This document shows positions 50,735 to 59,874 of a stretch of DNA of 64,000 bases, one piece after another. This stretch comes from Microbacterium forte (GTDB lineage: Bacteria; Actinomycetota; Actinomycetes; Actinomycetales; Microbacteriaceae). The stretch spans positions 2,728,001-2,792,000 of the forward strand of contig NZ_CP116871.1 in the NCBI RefSeq assembly GCF_031885415.1, in the 5' to 3' direction. Below the pieces are notes generated by a model. It did no database searches, was not told where the DNA came from, and saw nothing but the letters and a program-made list of their open reading frames with translations. The position numbers were made by a program, and so were the translations under genes. Positions within the stretch are counted from its first letter, which is position 1. Every line of letters begins with the position of its first letter.

Positions 50735-51897
50735 CCGGCATGCAGCACCGTGCGCACGACGAGGCCCGCGACGAGAGCCCAGAAGGCGGCGCTGACTCCC
50801 AGCACCGCGATGCCGGAGGCCGCGACAAGGAAGGTCACGACCGCGGGGATGCGCTCGCCCGGGTCGTCGATCGCCTGCTGCACGGACGACCCGAAGGCGG
50901 CGAACAGCGCGAGACCTGCCACCGCAGGGATCACCGCCTCGGGGGCCAGGAGCACGAGCGTGGCGAAGGCCGCCGAGAACCCGCCGAGCACCAGGTACGA
51001 GACTCCGGTCGAGACCCCGGCGACCCAACGGCGCTTCGGATCGGGGTCGGCGTCGGGCGAGGCGGCGAGGGCGGCGCTGATCGCCGCGAGGTTGATGGCG
51101 TGGCCGCCGGCGGTCGCGCCGACCGCCGTTCCGACACCCGTCACGAGCATCGCAGGACGCCAGGGGACCTCGTAGCCGAAGCTGCGCATGATGGCGATGC
51201 CGGGGACGTTCTGCGAGGCCATCGTGACGATGAACAGCGGCAGAGCCAGACCGACGAGAGCGCCGACCGTGAAGGTGGGGGCGGTGAGTTCGAGCCGGGG
51301 CACGAGGAGTCCGGCGTCGACTGCGGAGCGCTCCTGGATCAGCGAGACGGCCACCACGACCGCTGCGGCGACGAAGGCGAGGGGCACGGCCCACCGCGGC
51401 GCGAGACGTGCGAAGACCAGCCACGTCAGCACGACCGGAACCACGCCCCACGGGTTCGCCACGAGGCCGGTGATCGGCGCGAGACACAGTGGCAGCAGCA
51501 CTCCGGCGAGCATCGCCTGCGCGATGGACGGCGGGATGCGGGCGATCAGCGCACCGAGCGCCGGCCAGAGCGCCGTGAGCAGGATGAGCCCGGACGCGAC
51601 GAGGAACGCGCCGACGGCGGCAGGCCATCCGCCGTCGACCACTCCGGTCGCGGCGAGGAGTGCGGCGCCGGGGGTCGACCAGGCGACGGTGATCGGCATC
51701 CGATACCGCCAGGCGAGCACGATGCAGGCGAGTCCCATAGTGAGGCTGACGGCGAGCAGTCCGCTGGCCGCCTGCGCAGGTGTGGCGCCGACGGCGCCGA
51801 GACCCGTGAGCACGACGGCGAACGAACTCGTGAATCCGACCAGTGCGGTGACCACCCCGGCCAGGATCGGTCGAGACAGAGGTGCGGCGGTGGTCAT
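50725..51897 (-). CDS. benE: BenE-family benzoate/xanthine-type transporter
   Basis: The 390-residue protein has about 11-12 hydrophobic segments and BenE signatures (GFTSSFAVVLTGLGAVGATPAQAASGL, TPGAALLAATG, VTMASQNVPGIAIMRSFGY, ATAGGHAINLAAISAAL). It probably imports an aromatic acid by proton symport. No aromatic catabolic gene is nearby. TACCCT (51910 to 51905) ends 7 nt before ATG 51897. I place the start there because upstream residues lack membrane character. Confidence 0.85.
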   Translation of the reverse strand: MTTAAPLSRPILAGVVTALVGFTSSFAVVLTGLGAVGATPAQAASGLLAVSLTMGLACIVLAWRYRMPITVAWSTPGAALLAATGVVDGGWPAAVGAFLVASGLILLTALWPALGALIARIPPSIAQAMLAGVLLPLCLAPITGLVANPWGVVPVVLTWLVFARLAPRWAVPLAFVAAAVVVAVSLIQERSAVDAGLLVPRLELTAPTFTVGALVGLALPLFIVTMASQNVPGIAIMRSFGYEVPWRPAMLVTGVGTAVGATAGGHAINLAAISAALAASPDADPDPKRRWVAGVSTGVSYLVLGGFSAAFATLVLLAPEAVIPAVAGLALFAAFGSSVQQAIDDPGERIPAVVTFLVAASGIAVLGVSAAFWALVAGLVVRTVLHAGRR

Positions 51898-51904
51898 GGA
51901 TCCG

Positions 51905-51910
51905 AGGGTA
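51905..51910 (-). promoter_or_regulatory. -10 box for leaderless expression of benE
   Basis: TACCCT on the minus strand, 7 nt from ATG 51897. Confidence 0.5.
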
Positions 51911-51922
51911 TCGGGGTCGGCG

Positions 51923-52675
51923 TTACGCGAGTCCCATCCGGTGCGCGAGCACCACGGCCTGCACGCGATCGCGCGCACCGAGCTTCTGCAGGATCCGCGA
52001 GACGTGGGTCTTCACGGTGGCCTCTCCGATGAACAGGGCGCCGGCGATCTCGGCGTTGCTGCGGGCGTCGACCAGCAGCACCAGCACCTCGGCCTCGCGC
52101 TCGGTGAGCGGGTCGAGGAGCACGGTCGGGGCGACCGGTGACGGCACGGCGGTCGGCGTCGATTCCCCGGCGGATGCCGAAGCGGATGCCGAAGCGGATG
52201 CCGGGCCGGATGCCCGAGAGGATGCCCGAGAGGATGCTGTCGTGAATCGAGCCAGCACCCGACGCGTGACCTCGGGCGCCAGCATCCCGTCGCCCGCTGC
52301 GAGAGCCCGGACCGCCGCGATGAGATCCTCCGCACCGGCGTTCTTGAGCAGGAAGCCGCTCGCTCCGGCATCCAGCGCCTGGTAGAGGTAGTCGTCGCGG
52401 TCGAACGTCGTCACGATCGCGATGGCCGCTCCGACGCCCGCATCGGCGACGATCCGCCTGGTGGCCTCGATGCCGTCCATGTCGGGCATCTGCACATCCA
52501 TCGTGATCACGTCGGGGCGCAGGGCAGACGCCTGGGCGACCGCCTCGGCGCCGGTTGCCGCCTCGCCGACCACCGTGATGTCGGGTTGCGTGTCGAGGAT
52601 GGTCCGGAATCCTGCTCGCAGCATCGCATGATCGTCGACGAGCAGGACTCGGATCGGCGCATCGGTCTGGCTCAT
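51923..52675 (-). CDS. NarL/LuxR-type response regulator
   Basis: The 250-residue regulator has a receiver domain (1-120) with acidic pair Asp14/Asp15, phosphoacceptor Asp60 in VITMDVQMPDMDG and the Lys of GFLLKNAG. It ends in a LuxR helix-turn-helix (LTEREAEVLVLLVDARSNAEIAGALFIGEATVKTHVSRILQKLGARDR). The linker is unusually long, with a low-complexity Ala/Ser stretch encoded by a 12-bp tandem repeat. Its start overlaps the kinase stop (ATGA), so the pair is co-translated. Targets unknown. Confidence 0.9.
   Translation of the reverse strand: MSQTDAPIRVLLVDDHAMLRAGFRTILDTQPDITVVGEAATGAEAVAQASALRPDVITMDVQMPDMDGIEATRRIVADAGVGAAIAIVTTFDRDDYLYQALDAGASGFLLKNAGAEDLIAAVRALAAGDGMLAPEVTRRVLARFTTASSRASSRASGPASASASASASAGESTPTAVPSPVAPTVLLDPLTEREAEVLVLLVDARSNAEIAGALFIGEATVKTHVSRILQKLGARDRVQAVVLAHRMGLA
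52172..52238. repeat. Six-copy 12-bp tandem repeat containing GGATGCC
   Basis: GGATGC recurs at exact 12-bp intervals (52172, 52184, 52196, 52208, 52220, 52232), within units GGATGCCGAAGC then GGATGCCCGAGA. It lies inside the response-regulator linker and encodes an Ala/Ser-rich stretch. Confidence 0.88.
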
Positions 52676-53976
52676 GAGGTGGTGCTCGTCTCGATCAACG
52701 TCTCGGTGGGGGCGGTGGGCTCGGTCTGGCTGCCGTCGCCGGTCAGGGGAACGCGAGCCCGCACGCGCAGCCCTCCCGCCGCACGCGGAGCGACGTCGAG
52801 CGTGCCCCCGGATGCGGCGGCGCGCTCGCGCATGCCGAGCTGGCCGAGCCCGGGGCGCAGCACCGCCACTGCGCGGCCGGTGTTGACGATCTCGACCTCG
52901 ACGCCGTCGTCGTCGTAACGCACGCGCACGTCGGCGGTGGCGCCGACGCCGGCGTGACGGCGGGCGTTCGTGAGCGATTCCTGGGCGATGCGATACAGAT
53001 TCACGGCGACGATCGAGGGCACGGGCACCGGCTCGCCGATCACGACGTAGTGCGTGGGCAGGCCCGCTTCCGTCGACGCCTCGACCAGCGAGCGGATGTC
53101 GTCGAGCGTCACCGTCGATGCGACATCCGTCGTCTCGCCGCCAGGGGTGCGGAGGGTCTCGAGCAACTGCCGCAGCTCGTGGATCGCATCACGCGCCGAT
53201 GCCTCGATCCCTGTGAGGATGCTCTTGGACTTCTCCGGATCCTGATCGATCACGAGCCGGGCGGCTCCCGCCTGCACGCCCATCACCGACACATGGTGGG
53301 CGACGACGTCGTGCAGCTCTCGGGCGATGCGCACGCGGTCGAGCGCGACGGCCTGGGCAGCGGTGACCTCGCGCTCCTTCTCGAGCTCGGCCGTGCGCTG
53401 CTCCAGCACCGCTCGCTCCTGTGCGGCGTGCCACGAGCGCTCGCCGAAGTAGTAGGCGCCGCCGAAGTACAGCACGTTCAGCAGCAGCTGGATGAGCATG
53501 AAGGCGAGGTAGGGCGAGAGGAGGCCCGCCGCGACCTCGGCCTTGTCGGCCTCTTCGATCGCCTGTCGGTACATCGTGATGATCAGCCAGACGAACATGC
53601 CGACGATGATCGAGACGCGCACGATCATCGCGGCTCTGCGGTTGTTCATCCACGCGCCCACCGTGTACAGCGACACGAACATCGCGATGTTGCCGACGTA
53701 GATCTCGGGCACCTGGAACGTGATCGCGAGGAAGTACGCGAGCGAGATCGCGACGGCGACCGGGGCGGGCCAGCGCCGGCGCACGGCGAGCGGCGCGGTG
53801 ACGGCGACCGCGTAGACCAGCGCGGTCCACGGCTCTGCCCTGGTGTCGCCGTAGATCTCGGCCACCGTCGAGAGTGCGGCGCTCAGCACGGCGCCGACGA
53901 ACATGACCGCAGCGAGCACGATATCGCCGCGCTGCTCGCGGACGCTGGGGATGCGGGTGAACGGCGCTGCAGGCAT
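52672..53976 (-). CDS. NarL-type sensor histidine kinase
   Basis: The 434-residue kinase has an N-terminal membrane domain with about five or six spans (18-40, 51-66, 70-90, 95-110, 117-135, 155-175). A HisKA_3 domain with phospho-acceptor His222 (IARELHDVVAHHVSVMGVQAG) and an HATPase domain follow (VNLYRIAQESLTNARRHAG, GQLGMRERAAASGG). The absence of a large extracytoplasmic loop suggests sensing in or near the membrane. TACGGT (53988 to 53983) ends 6 nt before ATG 53976. Confidence 0.9.
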   Translation of the reverse strand: MPAAPFTRIPSVREQRGDIVLAAVMFVGAVLSAALSTVAEIYGDTRAEPWTALVYAVAVTAPLAVRRRWPAPVAVAISLAYFLAITFQVPEIYVGNIAMFVSLYTVGAWMNNRRAAMIVRVSIIVGMFVWLIITMYRQAIEEADKAEVAAGLLSPYLAFMLIQLLLNVLYFGGAYYFGERSWHAAQERAVLEQRTAELEKEREVTAAQAVALDRVRIARELHDVVAHHVSVMGVQAGAARLVIDQDPEKSKSILTGIEASARDAIHELRQLLETLRTPGGETTDVASTVTLDDIRSLVEASTEAGLPTHYVVIGEPVPVPSIVAVNLYRIAQESLTNARRHAGVGATADVRVRYDDDGVEVEIVNTGRAVAVLRPGLGQLGMRERAAASGGTLDVAPRAAGGLRVRARVPLTGDGSQTEPTAPTETLIETSTTS

Positions 53977-53982
53977 CCCCCC

Positions 53983-53988
53983 ACCGTA
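53983..53988 (-). promoter_or_regulatory. -10 box for leaderless expression of the histidine kinase
   Basis: TACGGT on the minus strand; a run of six G separates it from ATG 53976. The G-run could alternatively act as a ribosome site. Confidence 0.45.
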
Positions 53989-54060
53989 GAGCCGGGGCGG
54001 ATGCGGTGGCATCCCCCGCACGGGGGATCGTTGCCCGCCGCGAAGACCTCTTGACGTCTT

Positions 54061-54077
54061 ACTTGCTTTTTGCAAGT
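54061..54077 (+). promoter_or_regulatory. Inverted repeat, probable HxlR operator
   Basis: ACTTGC-TTTTT-GCAAGT is a perfect palindrome 9 bp before the VOC-protein start and just after a -35-like TTGACG (54051-54056). With the preceding T it gives TACT...AGT, the spacing known for HxlR/YodB-type sites. The co-transcribed HxlR gene is the likely binder. Confidence 0.62.
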
Positions 54078-54085
54078 GTGGGCGC

Positions 54086-54490
54086 ATGAGCATATTCATC
54101 ACCTGCCCGGTCGAGAGCGTCGACCGGGCCACCGCCTTCTACACCGCTCTCGGCTGGACCCTCAACGCCGAGATGTCCGATCACAACGTGTCGTGCTTCG
54201 CGATCGCGCCCGAGCAGTACGTCATGCTCGGCAGCCGCGAGATGTATGCGAGCGTCGGCGGCACCGAGGACGTGATCGGTGGACCCGATACGCCGTCGAA
54301 GGTCACGGTCTCGTTCGATCTCGGCAGCCGCGAGGCCGTCGATGAGCTCGTCGAGCGTGCCGCTGCCGCCGGTGGCAGGGTCGGCGACACCGACGACTAC
54401 TCGTTCATGTATCAGCGCCAGTTCGACGACCCCGACGGGTATCACTACTCGCCGTTCTGGATGAAGTCGGATTCCGATCAGAACGCGTGA
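54086..54490 (+). CDS. VOC (glyoxalase/bleomycin-resistance fold) protein
   Basis: The 134-residue protein follows the VOC pattern: FITCPVESVDRATAFYTALGWT at the N-terminus, a central VSFDLGSREAVDELVERAAAAGG and a C-terminal FDDPDGYHYSPFW with the usual DPDG-plus-aromatic ending. The metal ligands of true glyoxalase I are not all evident. It is co-transcribed with an HxlR regulator (GTGA overlap) and may act on an electrophilic or reactive compound; that is inference. Confidence 0.8.
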   Translation: MSIFITCPVESVDRATAFYTALGWTLNAEMSDHNVSCFAIAPEQYVMLGSREMYASVGGTEDVIGGPDTPSKVTVSFDLGSREAVDELVERAAAAGGRVGDTDDYSFMYQRQFDDPDGYHYSPFWMKSDSDQNA

Positions 54491-54765
54491 GCGACCTCGC
54501 TGCCGCCCTCGACATCGTCGGCGCCCGGTGGGCGCTGCTCATCGTCGAGCAGCTGCTCGCTGGGCCGCAGAGATACGGCGACCTGCAGCGTGAGCTCGGG
54601 GTGCCGACCAACATCCTCGCGACCCGTCTGCGCGAGCTCGAAGCGGCCGGGGTCTTGAGTCGACTTCCGCTGCGGCACAACACGCGTGCCTACGCGCTCA
54701 CTGATCGTGGTCTCGCGCTTCGCGAGGCCATCGAGCAGCTCGGGCGCTGGGGCGCGGAAGGGTAG
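54487..54765 (+). CDS. HxlR-family winged-helix regulator
   Basis: The 92-residue HxlR protein (ALDIVGARWALLIVEQLLAGPQRYGDLQRELGVPTNILATRLRELEAAGVLSR, then YALTDRG) is a little shorter than the usual 105-120. It lacks the N-terminal Cys used by redox-sensing members such as YodB. GTG 54487 overlaps the VOC stop. The palindrome before the operon is its likely site. Confidence 0.87.
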   Translation: MSDLAAALDIVGARWALLIVEQLLAGPQRYGDLQRELGVPTNILATRLRELEAAGVLSRLPLRHNTRAYALTDRGLALREAIEQLGRWGAEG

Positions 54766-54834
54766 ACGGCGCGACGGCAGCGCACGAGCGCATACTGGGA
54801 ACATCGCCGCACTCTTGTGCAAAGGAGCACTCTG

Positions 54835-55461
54835 ATGACCGGACGCATCCTGATCGACCTCTTCATGACCCTCGACGGCGTCGCCCAGGGCCCGGGCGGC
54901 ACCGACGAGGATCCGTCCGGAGGGTTCGAATTCAGCGGCTGGCAGGCGGGGTATCCGTCGTCGGGCATGGGAGAGACCGTCTCGCAGGGGATGCAGCGGC
55001 TCGACGCCCTGCTGCTCGGCCGCCGCACCTACGACATCTTCGCGTCGTACTGGCCGCATCACACGGAAGGCCCGTCGGGGGAGATCGGCAGGCTCTTCGA
55101 CCGGGTGCCGAAGTATGTCGCGTCGCGGAACCCTGATGTCGCGCTCTCGTGGCAGAACAGTCACCGCGTCGGGGACGATCTCGCCGCCGAGATCGCCGAA
55201 CTGAGAGCACAGCACGACGAGGTGCACGTGATCGGCAGCATCGACTTCGTGCACTCGCTGCTCGCCGGAGGGCTGTTCGACGAGCTCAACCTGTGGGTGT
55301 ATCCGATCCTGCTCGGCACGGGCAAGAAGGTGTTCGACGACGGTGCCATGCCGTCGGTGCTGCGCCTGCTCGAGCCGCCGGTCGTCGACGACAGCGGCGT
55401 GATGCTGCTGCGCTACGGACGAACGGATCGGGTGCCGGAGGTCGGGACGTTCGAGGACTGA
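54835..55461 (+). CDS. RibD C-terminal/dihydrofolate-reductase-fold protein
   Basis: The 208-residue protein shows the RibD_C/DHFR-like pattern: ILIDLFMTLDGVAQGPGG, LLLGRRTYDIFASYWP, VIGSIDFVHSLLAGGLFDELNLWVYPILLGTGKKVFDDG. These small NADPH-dependent oxidoreductase-like proteins are common in actinobacteria and seldom characterised. AAAGGAG lies 7 nt before ATG 54835. It stands alone, ending just before a surface-protein pseudogene. Confidence 0.83.
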   Translation: MTGRILIDLFMTLDGVAQGPGGTDEDPSGGFEFSGWQAGYPSSGMGETVSQGMQRLDALLLGRRTYDIFASYWPHHTEGPSGEIGRLFDRVPKYVASRNPDVALSWQNSHRVGDDLAAEIAELRAQHDEVHVIGSIDFVHSLLAGGLFDELNLWVYPILLGTGKKVFDDGAMPSVLRLLEPPVVDDSGVMLLRYGRTDRVPEVGTFED

Positions 55462-55485
55462 ATCGAAATATCGCCGCCACCGAGG

Positions 55486-56325
<840 letters not shown>

Positions 56326-56338
56326 CCCGAATGCTGAC

Positions 56339-56376
56339 GAGGGCCCGGCAGCTTCCGCGGAAGCGGCCGGGCTCTC
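56339..56376. terminator. Hairpin between the pseudogene and a convergent HAD gene
   Basis: An 11-bp stem (56339-56349 with 56366-56376, one G-U pair) encloses an inner GCTTCC/GGAAGC palindrome. It sits 14 nt from both flanking stops and probably ends transcripts from either side. Confidence 0.7.
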
Positions 56377-56389
56377 GTGTCATGTCCGG

Positions 56390-57205
56390 TCAGCAGACCC
56401 CGAGCACCCGCTCGATCACCCTCGCCACTCCGTCGTCGTCGTTCGACGCGGTGGTCTCGTCGGCGGCATCCTGCACGACGTCCGCCGCGCCGGCCATCGC
56501 GACGCCGTGGCCCGCCCAGCGCAGCATCTCGACGTCGTTGAGGGCATCGCCGAAGGCGATGACGTCGCGGCGTTCGATCTCCAGGTGCTCGCAGAGGCGA
56601 GCCAGCCCCGTGGCCTTGGTGACGCCGTCGGCCATGACCTCGAGGAACGGGGCGCCTGACAGCGTCGCCTCGAAGCCGGTGAGTTCGAGCGCGCACAGTG
56701 CGTCGAACAGCGCTGTCGGGGCGAGCTCCGGATGCCGGATCACCAACTTGAGGCTCGGTGCGGCGAGCACGTGGTCGAGGGCGACGCCGCCCATCGTGCG
56801 CGGATCGCGCTTGTGGTCGGCGAGGTCGGCGATCTCGGCGTAGCCGTGCTGGGCCACGAACGTCTCGCCGCCCTCCCGCACGCTCGCGAACAGCAGCCCG
56901 GGGATGCTGGCGCGCAGCGCCTCGGCTAGGGTGCGGATGGTCTCTGCCGGAAGCTCTTCGGCGAACAGCATCCGCCCGTCGACGAGGTGGGTCGCGTAGG
57001 CGCCGTTGCTGCACAGCGCCCATCCGTCGAATCCTGCATCACTCGCGAGAGTGCGCAAGCCGATCGGCTGACGGGCCGTCACCGGAACGACGTGGATGCC
57101 GCGTGCCCGCGCCGCGTCGAGCGCCGCGCGCGTGCGCACGCTCACCTCGGATGCCGACGTCAGCAGAGTGCCGTCGAGGTCCGTGGCGATCAGGCGCAGA
57201 GTCAT
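56390..57205 (-). CDS. Cof-type HAD phosphatase
   Basis: The 271-residue HAD IIB protein has motif I LIATDLDGTLLTS (Asp8/Asp10 pair), the motif II VPVTARQ region, Lys in GVTKATGLARL and motif IV FGDALNDVEML. A cap domain lies between. Cof-type enzymes dephosphorylate sugar phosphates or nucleotides; the substrate is open. It converges on the pseudogene and lies 38 bp after xthA on the same strand. Confidence 0.88.
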   Translation of the reverse strand: MTLRLIATDLDGTLLTSASEVSVRTRAALDAARARGIHVVPVTARQPIGLRTLASDAGFDGWALCSNGAYATHLVDGRMLFAEELPAETIRTLAEALRASIPGLLFASVREGGETFVAQHGYAEIADLADHKRDPRTMGGVALDHVLAAPSLKLVIRHPELAPTALFDALCALELTGFEATLSGAPFLEVMADGVTKATGLARLCEHLEIERRDVIAFGDALNDVEMLRWAGHGVAMAGAADVVQDAADETTASNDDDGVARVIERVLGVC

Positions 57206-57243
57206 CCGTTACGTCTCGCTTCGCTCGCTCAACGACGGGGAAG

Positions 57244-58092
57244 TCAGGAGAAGATCATCGGCAGGTCGTCGTCGTCTTCGTCGGCACCGCCGAGGTCGAA
57301 CTCGACGACCACGGGAACGTGATCGCTGGGCTGCTCGCCCTTGCGCTCTTCCCGGTGGATGGATGCGCCGGTGACGGCCTCTGCAAGCGTCTTCGAGCCG
57401 AGGATGAAGTCGATGCGGATGCCCTCGTTGCGAGGGAACTTCAGGCGCTGGTAGTCCCAGTACGTGTAGCCCTCAGGAAGCAGCGGGCGCACGACGTCGG
57501 TGACTCCCGCGTCGCCGAACGCGAAGAAGGCCTGGCGCTCCTGCGGCGAGACGTGCGTCGAGACGCCCTCGACGATGTCGGGGTCGCCGTTGTCGGCGTC
57601 GAACGGGATGATGTTGAAGTCGCCCACCAGGGCGAGCGGCAGATCGGGGTTCGCCGAGAGCTCGGCAGCGGTCGACTTCTTCAGCTCTTCGAGCCAATGC
57701 AGCTTGTAGGCGTAGTGCGGGTCGTCGAGCGAGCGGCCGTTCGGCACGTACAGGCTCCACACGCGCACGCCGTCGACGAGCACACCCAGGGCGCGAGCCT
57801 CGAGCGGAGCATCCGGCCCCTCATGCCCCTTGGCGAAGCCCGGCATGCCGTCGAACGCCGTGCGCACATCGGTGATCGGCAGCCGGCTCGCGATCGCGAC
57901 GCCGTTCCACTGATTCAGGCCGTGCACCTCGACGTGGTAGCCGGCGTCCTCGAACGGAGCATAGGGGAACTGCTCGGGTTTGCACTTGATCTCCTGCATC
58001 GCCAGCACGTCGATGTCCTCGCGGACGGCGAACTCGACGGTGCGGGTGACACGGGTGCGGATGGAGTTGACGTTCCAGGTGGCCAAGCGCAT
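57244..58092 (-). CDS. xthA: Exodeoxyribonuclease III
   Basis: The 282-residue enzyme has the AP-endonuclease/EEP fold with MRLATWNVNSIR, LAMQEIKC (catalytic Glu), VWSLYVPNGR, LALVGDFNI, RIDFILGS and the terminal SDHVPV (catalytic Asp-His). It repairs abasic sites and trims 3' ends. It has a short acidic C-terminal tail. TAGGCT (58104 to 58099) ends 6 nt before ATG 58092, so it is probably leaderless, back to back with pyrE. Confidence 0.93.
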   Translation of the reverse strand: MRLATWNVNSIRTRVTRTVEFAVREDIDVLAMQEIKCKPEQFPYAPFEDAGYHVEVHGLNQWNGVAIASRLPITDVRTAFDGMPGFAKGHEGPDAPLEARALGVLVDGVRVWSLYVPNGRSLDDPHYAYKLHWLEELKKSTAAELSANPDLPLALVGDFNIIPFDADNGDPDIVEGVSTHVSPQERQAFFAFGDAGVTDVVRPLLPEGYTYWDYQRLKFPRNEGIRIDFILGSKTLAEAVTGASIHREERKGEQPSDHVPVVVEFDLGGADEDDDDLPMIFS

Positions 58093-58098
58093 GCGTCA

Positions 58099-58122
58099 AG
58101 CCTAGGGCCCACCTCCTACACT
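58099..58122. promoter_or_regulatory. Back-to-back leaderless promoters of xthA and pyrE
   Basis: In only 37 bp between two divergent starts, TAGGCT (minus, 58104-58099) sits 6 nt from ATG 58092 and TACACT (plus, 58117-58122) sits 7 nt from GTG 58130. Neither gene has room for a ribosome site. The two -10 regions are so close that simultaneous occupancy by two polymerases is unlikely. Confidence 0.68.
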
Positions 58123-58129
58123 GGATGCC

Positions 58130-58690
58130 GTGACCGCACTCGACGCTGACCGCCAGACCCTCCTCGACCTGATCAAGGACGAGGCCGTGTTCCACGGAGA
58201 CTTCACGCTCTCGAGCGGCAAGAAGGCGACGTACTACGTCGACATGCGCAAGCTCACCCTCGACCACCGCGCCGCTCCCGCGATCGGCCGCATCATGCTC
58301 GACCTGATCGGCGACCTCGACGTCGTGGCGGTCGGCGGCCTGACCCTCGGCGCCGACCCGATCGCCAACTCGGTGCTGCACGCCTCGGTCGCCGCCGACA
58401 AGCCGCTCGACGCCTTCGTGGTGCGCAAGGAGCCGAAGGATCACGGCCGCGGCCGCCAGATCGAGGGCGCAGACGTCAAGGGCAAGCGCGTCGTGGTGCT
58501 CGAGGACACCTCGACCACGGGTCAGTCCGCGCTCAAGGCCGTCGAGGCGCTGCGCAAGGAGGGCGCCGAGATCGTCGCCGTCGCCGTGATCGTCGACCGC
58601 AAGACCGGCGCTCAGGCCGCGATCGAAGCCGAGGGTCTCGAATGGCGTGCGGCCTTCGACCTCGACGACCTCGGACTCGACCCCCAGTGA
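58130..58690 (+). CDS. pyrE: Orotate phosphoribosyltransferase
   Basis: The 186-residue enzyme has the PRPP motif VVVLEDTSTTGQSALKAVEAL and the orotate/flexible-loop region (FVVRKEPKDHGRGRQIEG). N-terminal FHGDFTLSSGKKATYYVDMRKLTL is typical of OPRTases. It makes orotidine 5'-phosphate in pyrimidine synthesis. GTG 58130 follows TACACT by 7 nt. The GTG start of the kinase gene overlaps its stop. Confidence 0.92.
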   Translation: MTALDADRQTLLDLIKDEAVFHGDFTLSSGKKATYYVDMRKLTLDHRAAPAIGRIMLDLIGDLDVVAVGGLTLGADPIANSVLHASVAADKPLDAFVVRKEPKDHGRGRQIEGADVKGKRVVVLEDTSTTGQSALKAVEALRKEGAEIVAVAVIVDRKTGAQAAIEAEGLEWRAAFDLDDLGLDPQ

Positions 58691-59589
58691 CCCGCTACGC
58701 ACTCGCCGTCGACGTCGGCGGCACCAAGATGGAGGCCGCGCTCGTGAGCGAGCACGGCGTGCTGGTCGACGGCAGCCGCTCGCGTCAGGCGACCGGCCGC
58801 GAGGCGACGCTCGAATCGCTGGACCTGGCCGTCAGTGCGATCGTCACGCATGCTCTGGCTGCGCTCCCCGCTGACGCGGAACTCGTCGGTGCGGGAGCGG
58901 GCAGTGCCGGCCCGATCGACCGCGGCGCCGGAGCGATCATGCCGGTGAACATGCCGCTTGCGCGGGGATTCGGGCTCGCGGAATCGGTGCGCTCTGCGGC
59001 ATCCGCTGCGCTCGGCCGCGAGGTGCCGACCATTCTCGGCCACGACGGCGGGGCGCTCGCGCTCGCCGAGTCGTGGCTCGGTGCGACGCAGGATGCCGGT
59101 GCCTCACTGTCGATCGTCGTCTCGACCGGAGTCGGTGGAGGGTTCGTCGTCAATGGCGCATACATTCCCGGCGCCACCGGCAATGCCGGACACCTGGGCC
59201 AGGTGCGCCGCGAGGGCGGACTCACGCTCGAGGAGATCGCCTCCGGCCCGGCGAGTGCCGCCTGGGCGCAGCAGCAGGGCTGGACCGGAGCCACCGGTGA
59301 AGACCTGGCGCGGGATGCCGCTGCCGGTGACGCCATCGCCCGCGCGGCCATCGAACGGTCGGCGAAGGCGGTCGGCGAAGCGCTGGCGGATGCCGCGACC
59401 CTTGTCGACCTCGACATGGTCGCGATCGGCGGCGGGTTCTCGCGGGTCTCGGCCGACTACATCGACCTCGTGCAGCAGGCCCTCACCGCGAGCGCGGCGC
59501 ACGAGTACTCCCGCCGCACGCGTGTCGTGCGCTCGGGTCTCGGCGACGAGGGGCCGCTCATCGGCGCCGCGGCGCTCGTCCTGCGCTGA
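58687..59589 (+). CDS. ROK-family sugar kinase without the zinc motif
   Basis: The 300-residue ROK protein has the ATP-binding start ALAVDVGGTKMEAALV, LGHDGGALALAESWLG with the catalytic Asp, and IVVSTGVGGGFVVNGAYIPGATGNAGHLGQ. After the GNAGHLG motif most ROK kinases carry a CxCGxxGCxE zinc site; here the stretch (VRREGGLTLEEIASG) has no Cys, so it is a zinc-free variant. It is co-translated with pyrE (GTGA). Substrate could be glucose, mannose or GlcNAc; mannose or GlcNAc would fit the glycan diet. Confidence 0.86.
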   Translation: MTRYALAVDVGGTKMEAALVSEHGVLVDGSRSRQATGREATLESLDLAVSAIVTHALAALPADAELVGAGAGSAGPIDRGAGAIMPVNMPLARGFGLAESVRSAASAALGREVPTILGHDGGALALAESWLGATQDAGASLSIVVSTGVGGGFVVNGAYIPGATGNAGHLGQVRREGGLTLEEIASGPASAAWAQQQGWTGATGEDLARDAAAGDAIARAAIERSAKAVGEALADAATLVDLDMVAIGGGFSRVSADYIDLVQQALTASAAHEYSRRTRVVRSGLGDEGPLIGAAALVLR

Positions 59590-59758
59590 CGTCAGCGCCG
59601 CACTTCGCCAATCTGTCGAGGGCAGCCCCGATATCCGCCTCGAGTGCATCAAGGCTCCTGCCGAGCTTTCGGAAACCGATAAGCAACCCCGTTCCGAGTA
59701 TCGCGACGATGGCGATGTCGGAGACGATGAGGGCAAGGATGAAGTCCGGGTCGGGCAT
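59558..59758 (-). CDS. Possible small membrane protein overlapping the ROK gene end
   Basis: The 66-residue frame from ATG 59758 has a good membrane helix (DFILALIVSDIAIVAILGTGLLIGF) and an amphipathic tail, and a GGGAGGG lies 11-12 nt upstream. Its last 32 bp overlap the ROK gene antisense. The region 59590-59874 holds nothing else visible. I think it is real but cannot exclude chance. Confidence 0.45.
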   Translation of the reverse strand: MPDPDFILALIVSDIAIVAILGTGLLIGFRKLGRSLDALEADIGAALDRLAKCGADVSAGRAPRRR

Positions 59759-59874
59759 GGTTCGATGGTGCCCTCCCGCCAAGCATTCTGCAGTATTACG
59801 GGTTCGACATGGATTCCGTTCGCCTCCCTAACAAATCGGCCTTACGCTCATAGCAGGCGACGGAAGGAACACGC

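Noticed and set aside
55149..55461. N-terminal part of the surface-protein frame inside the reductase gene
   Set aside because: The open frame upstream of 55462 is a shadow of the reductase gene in another frame with no surface-protein character.
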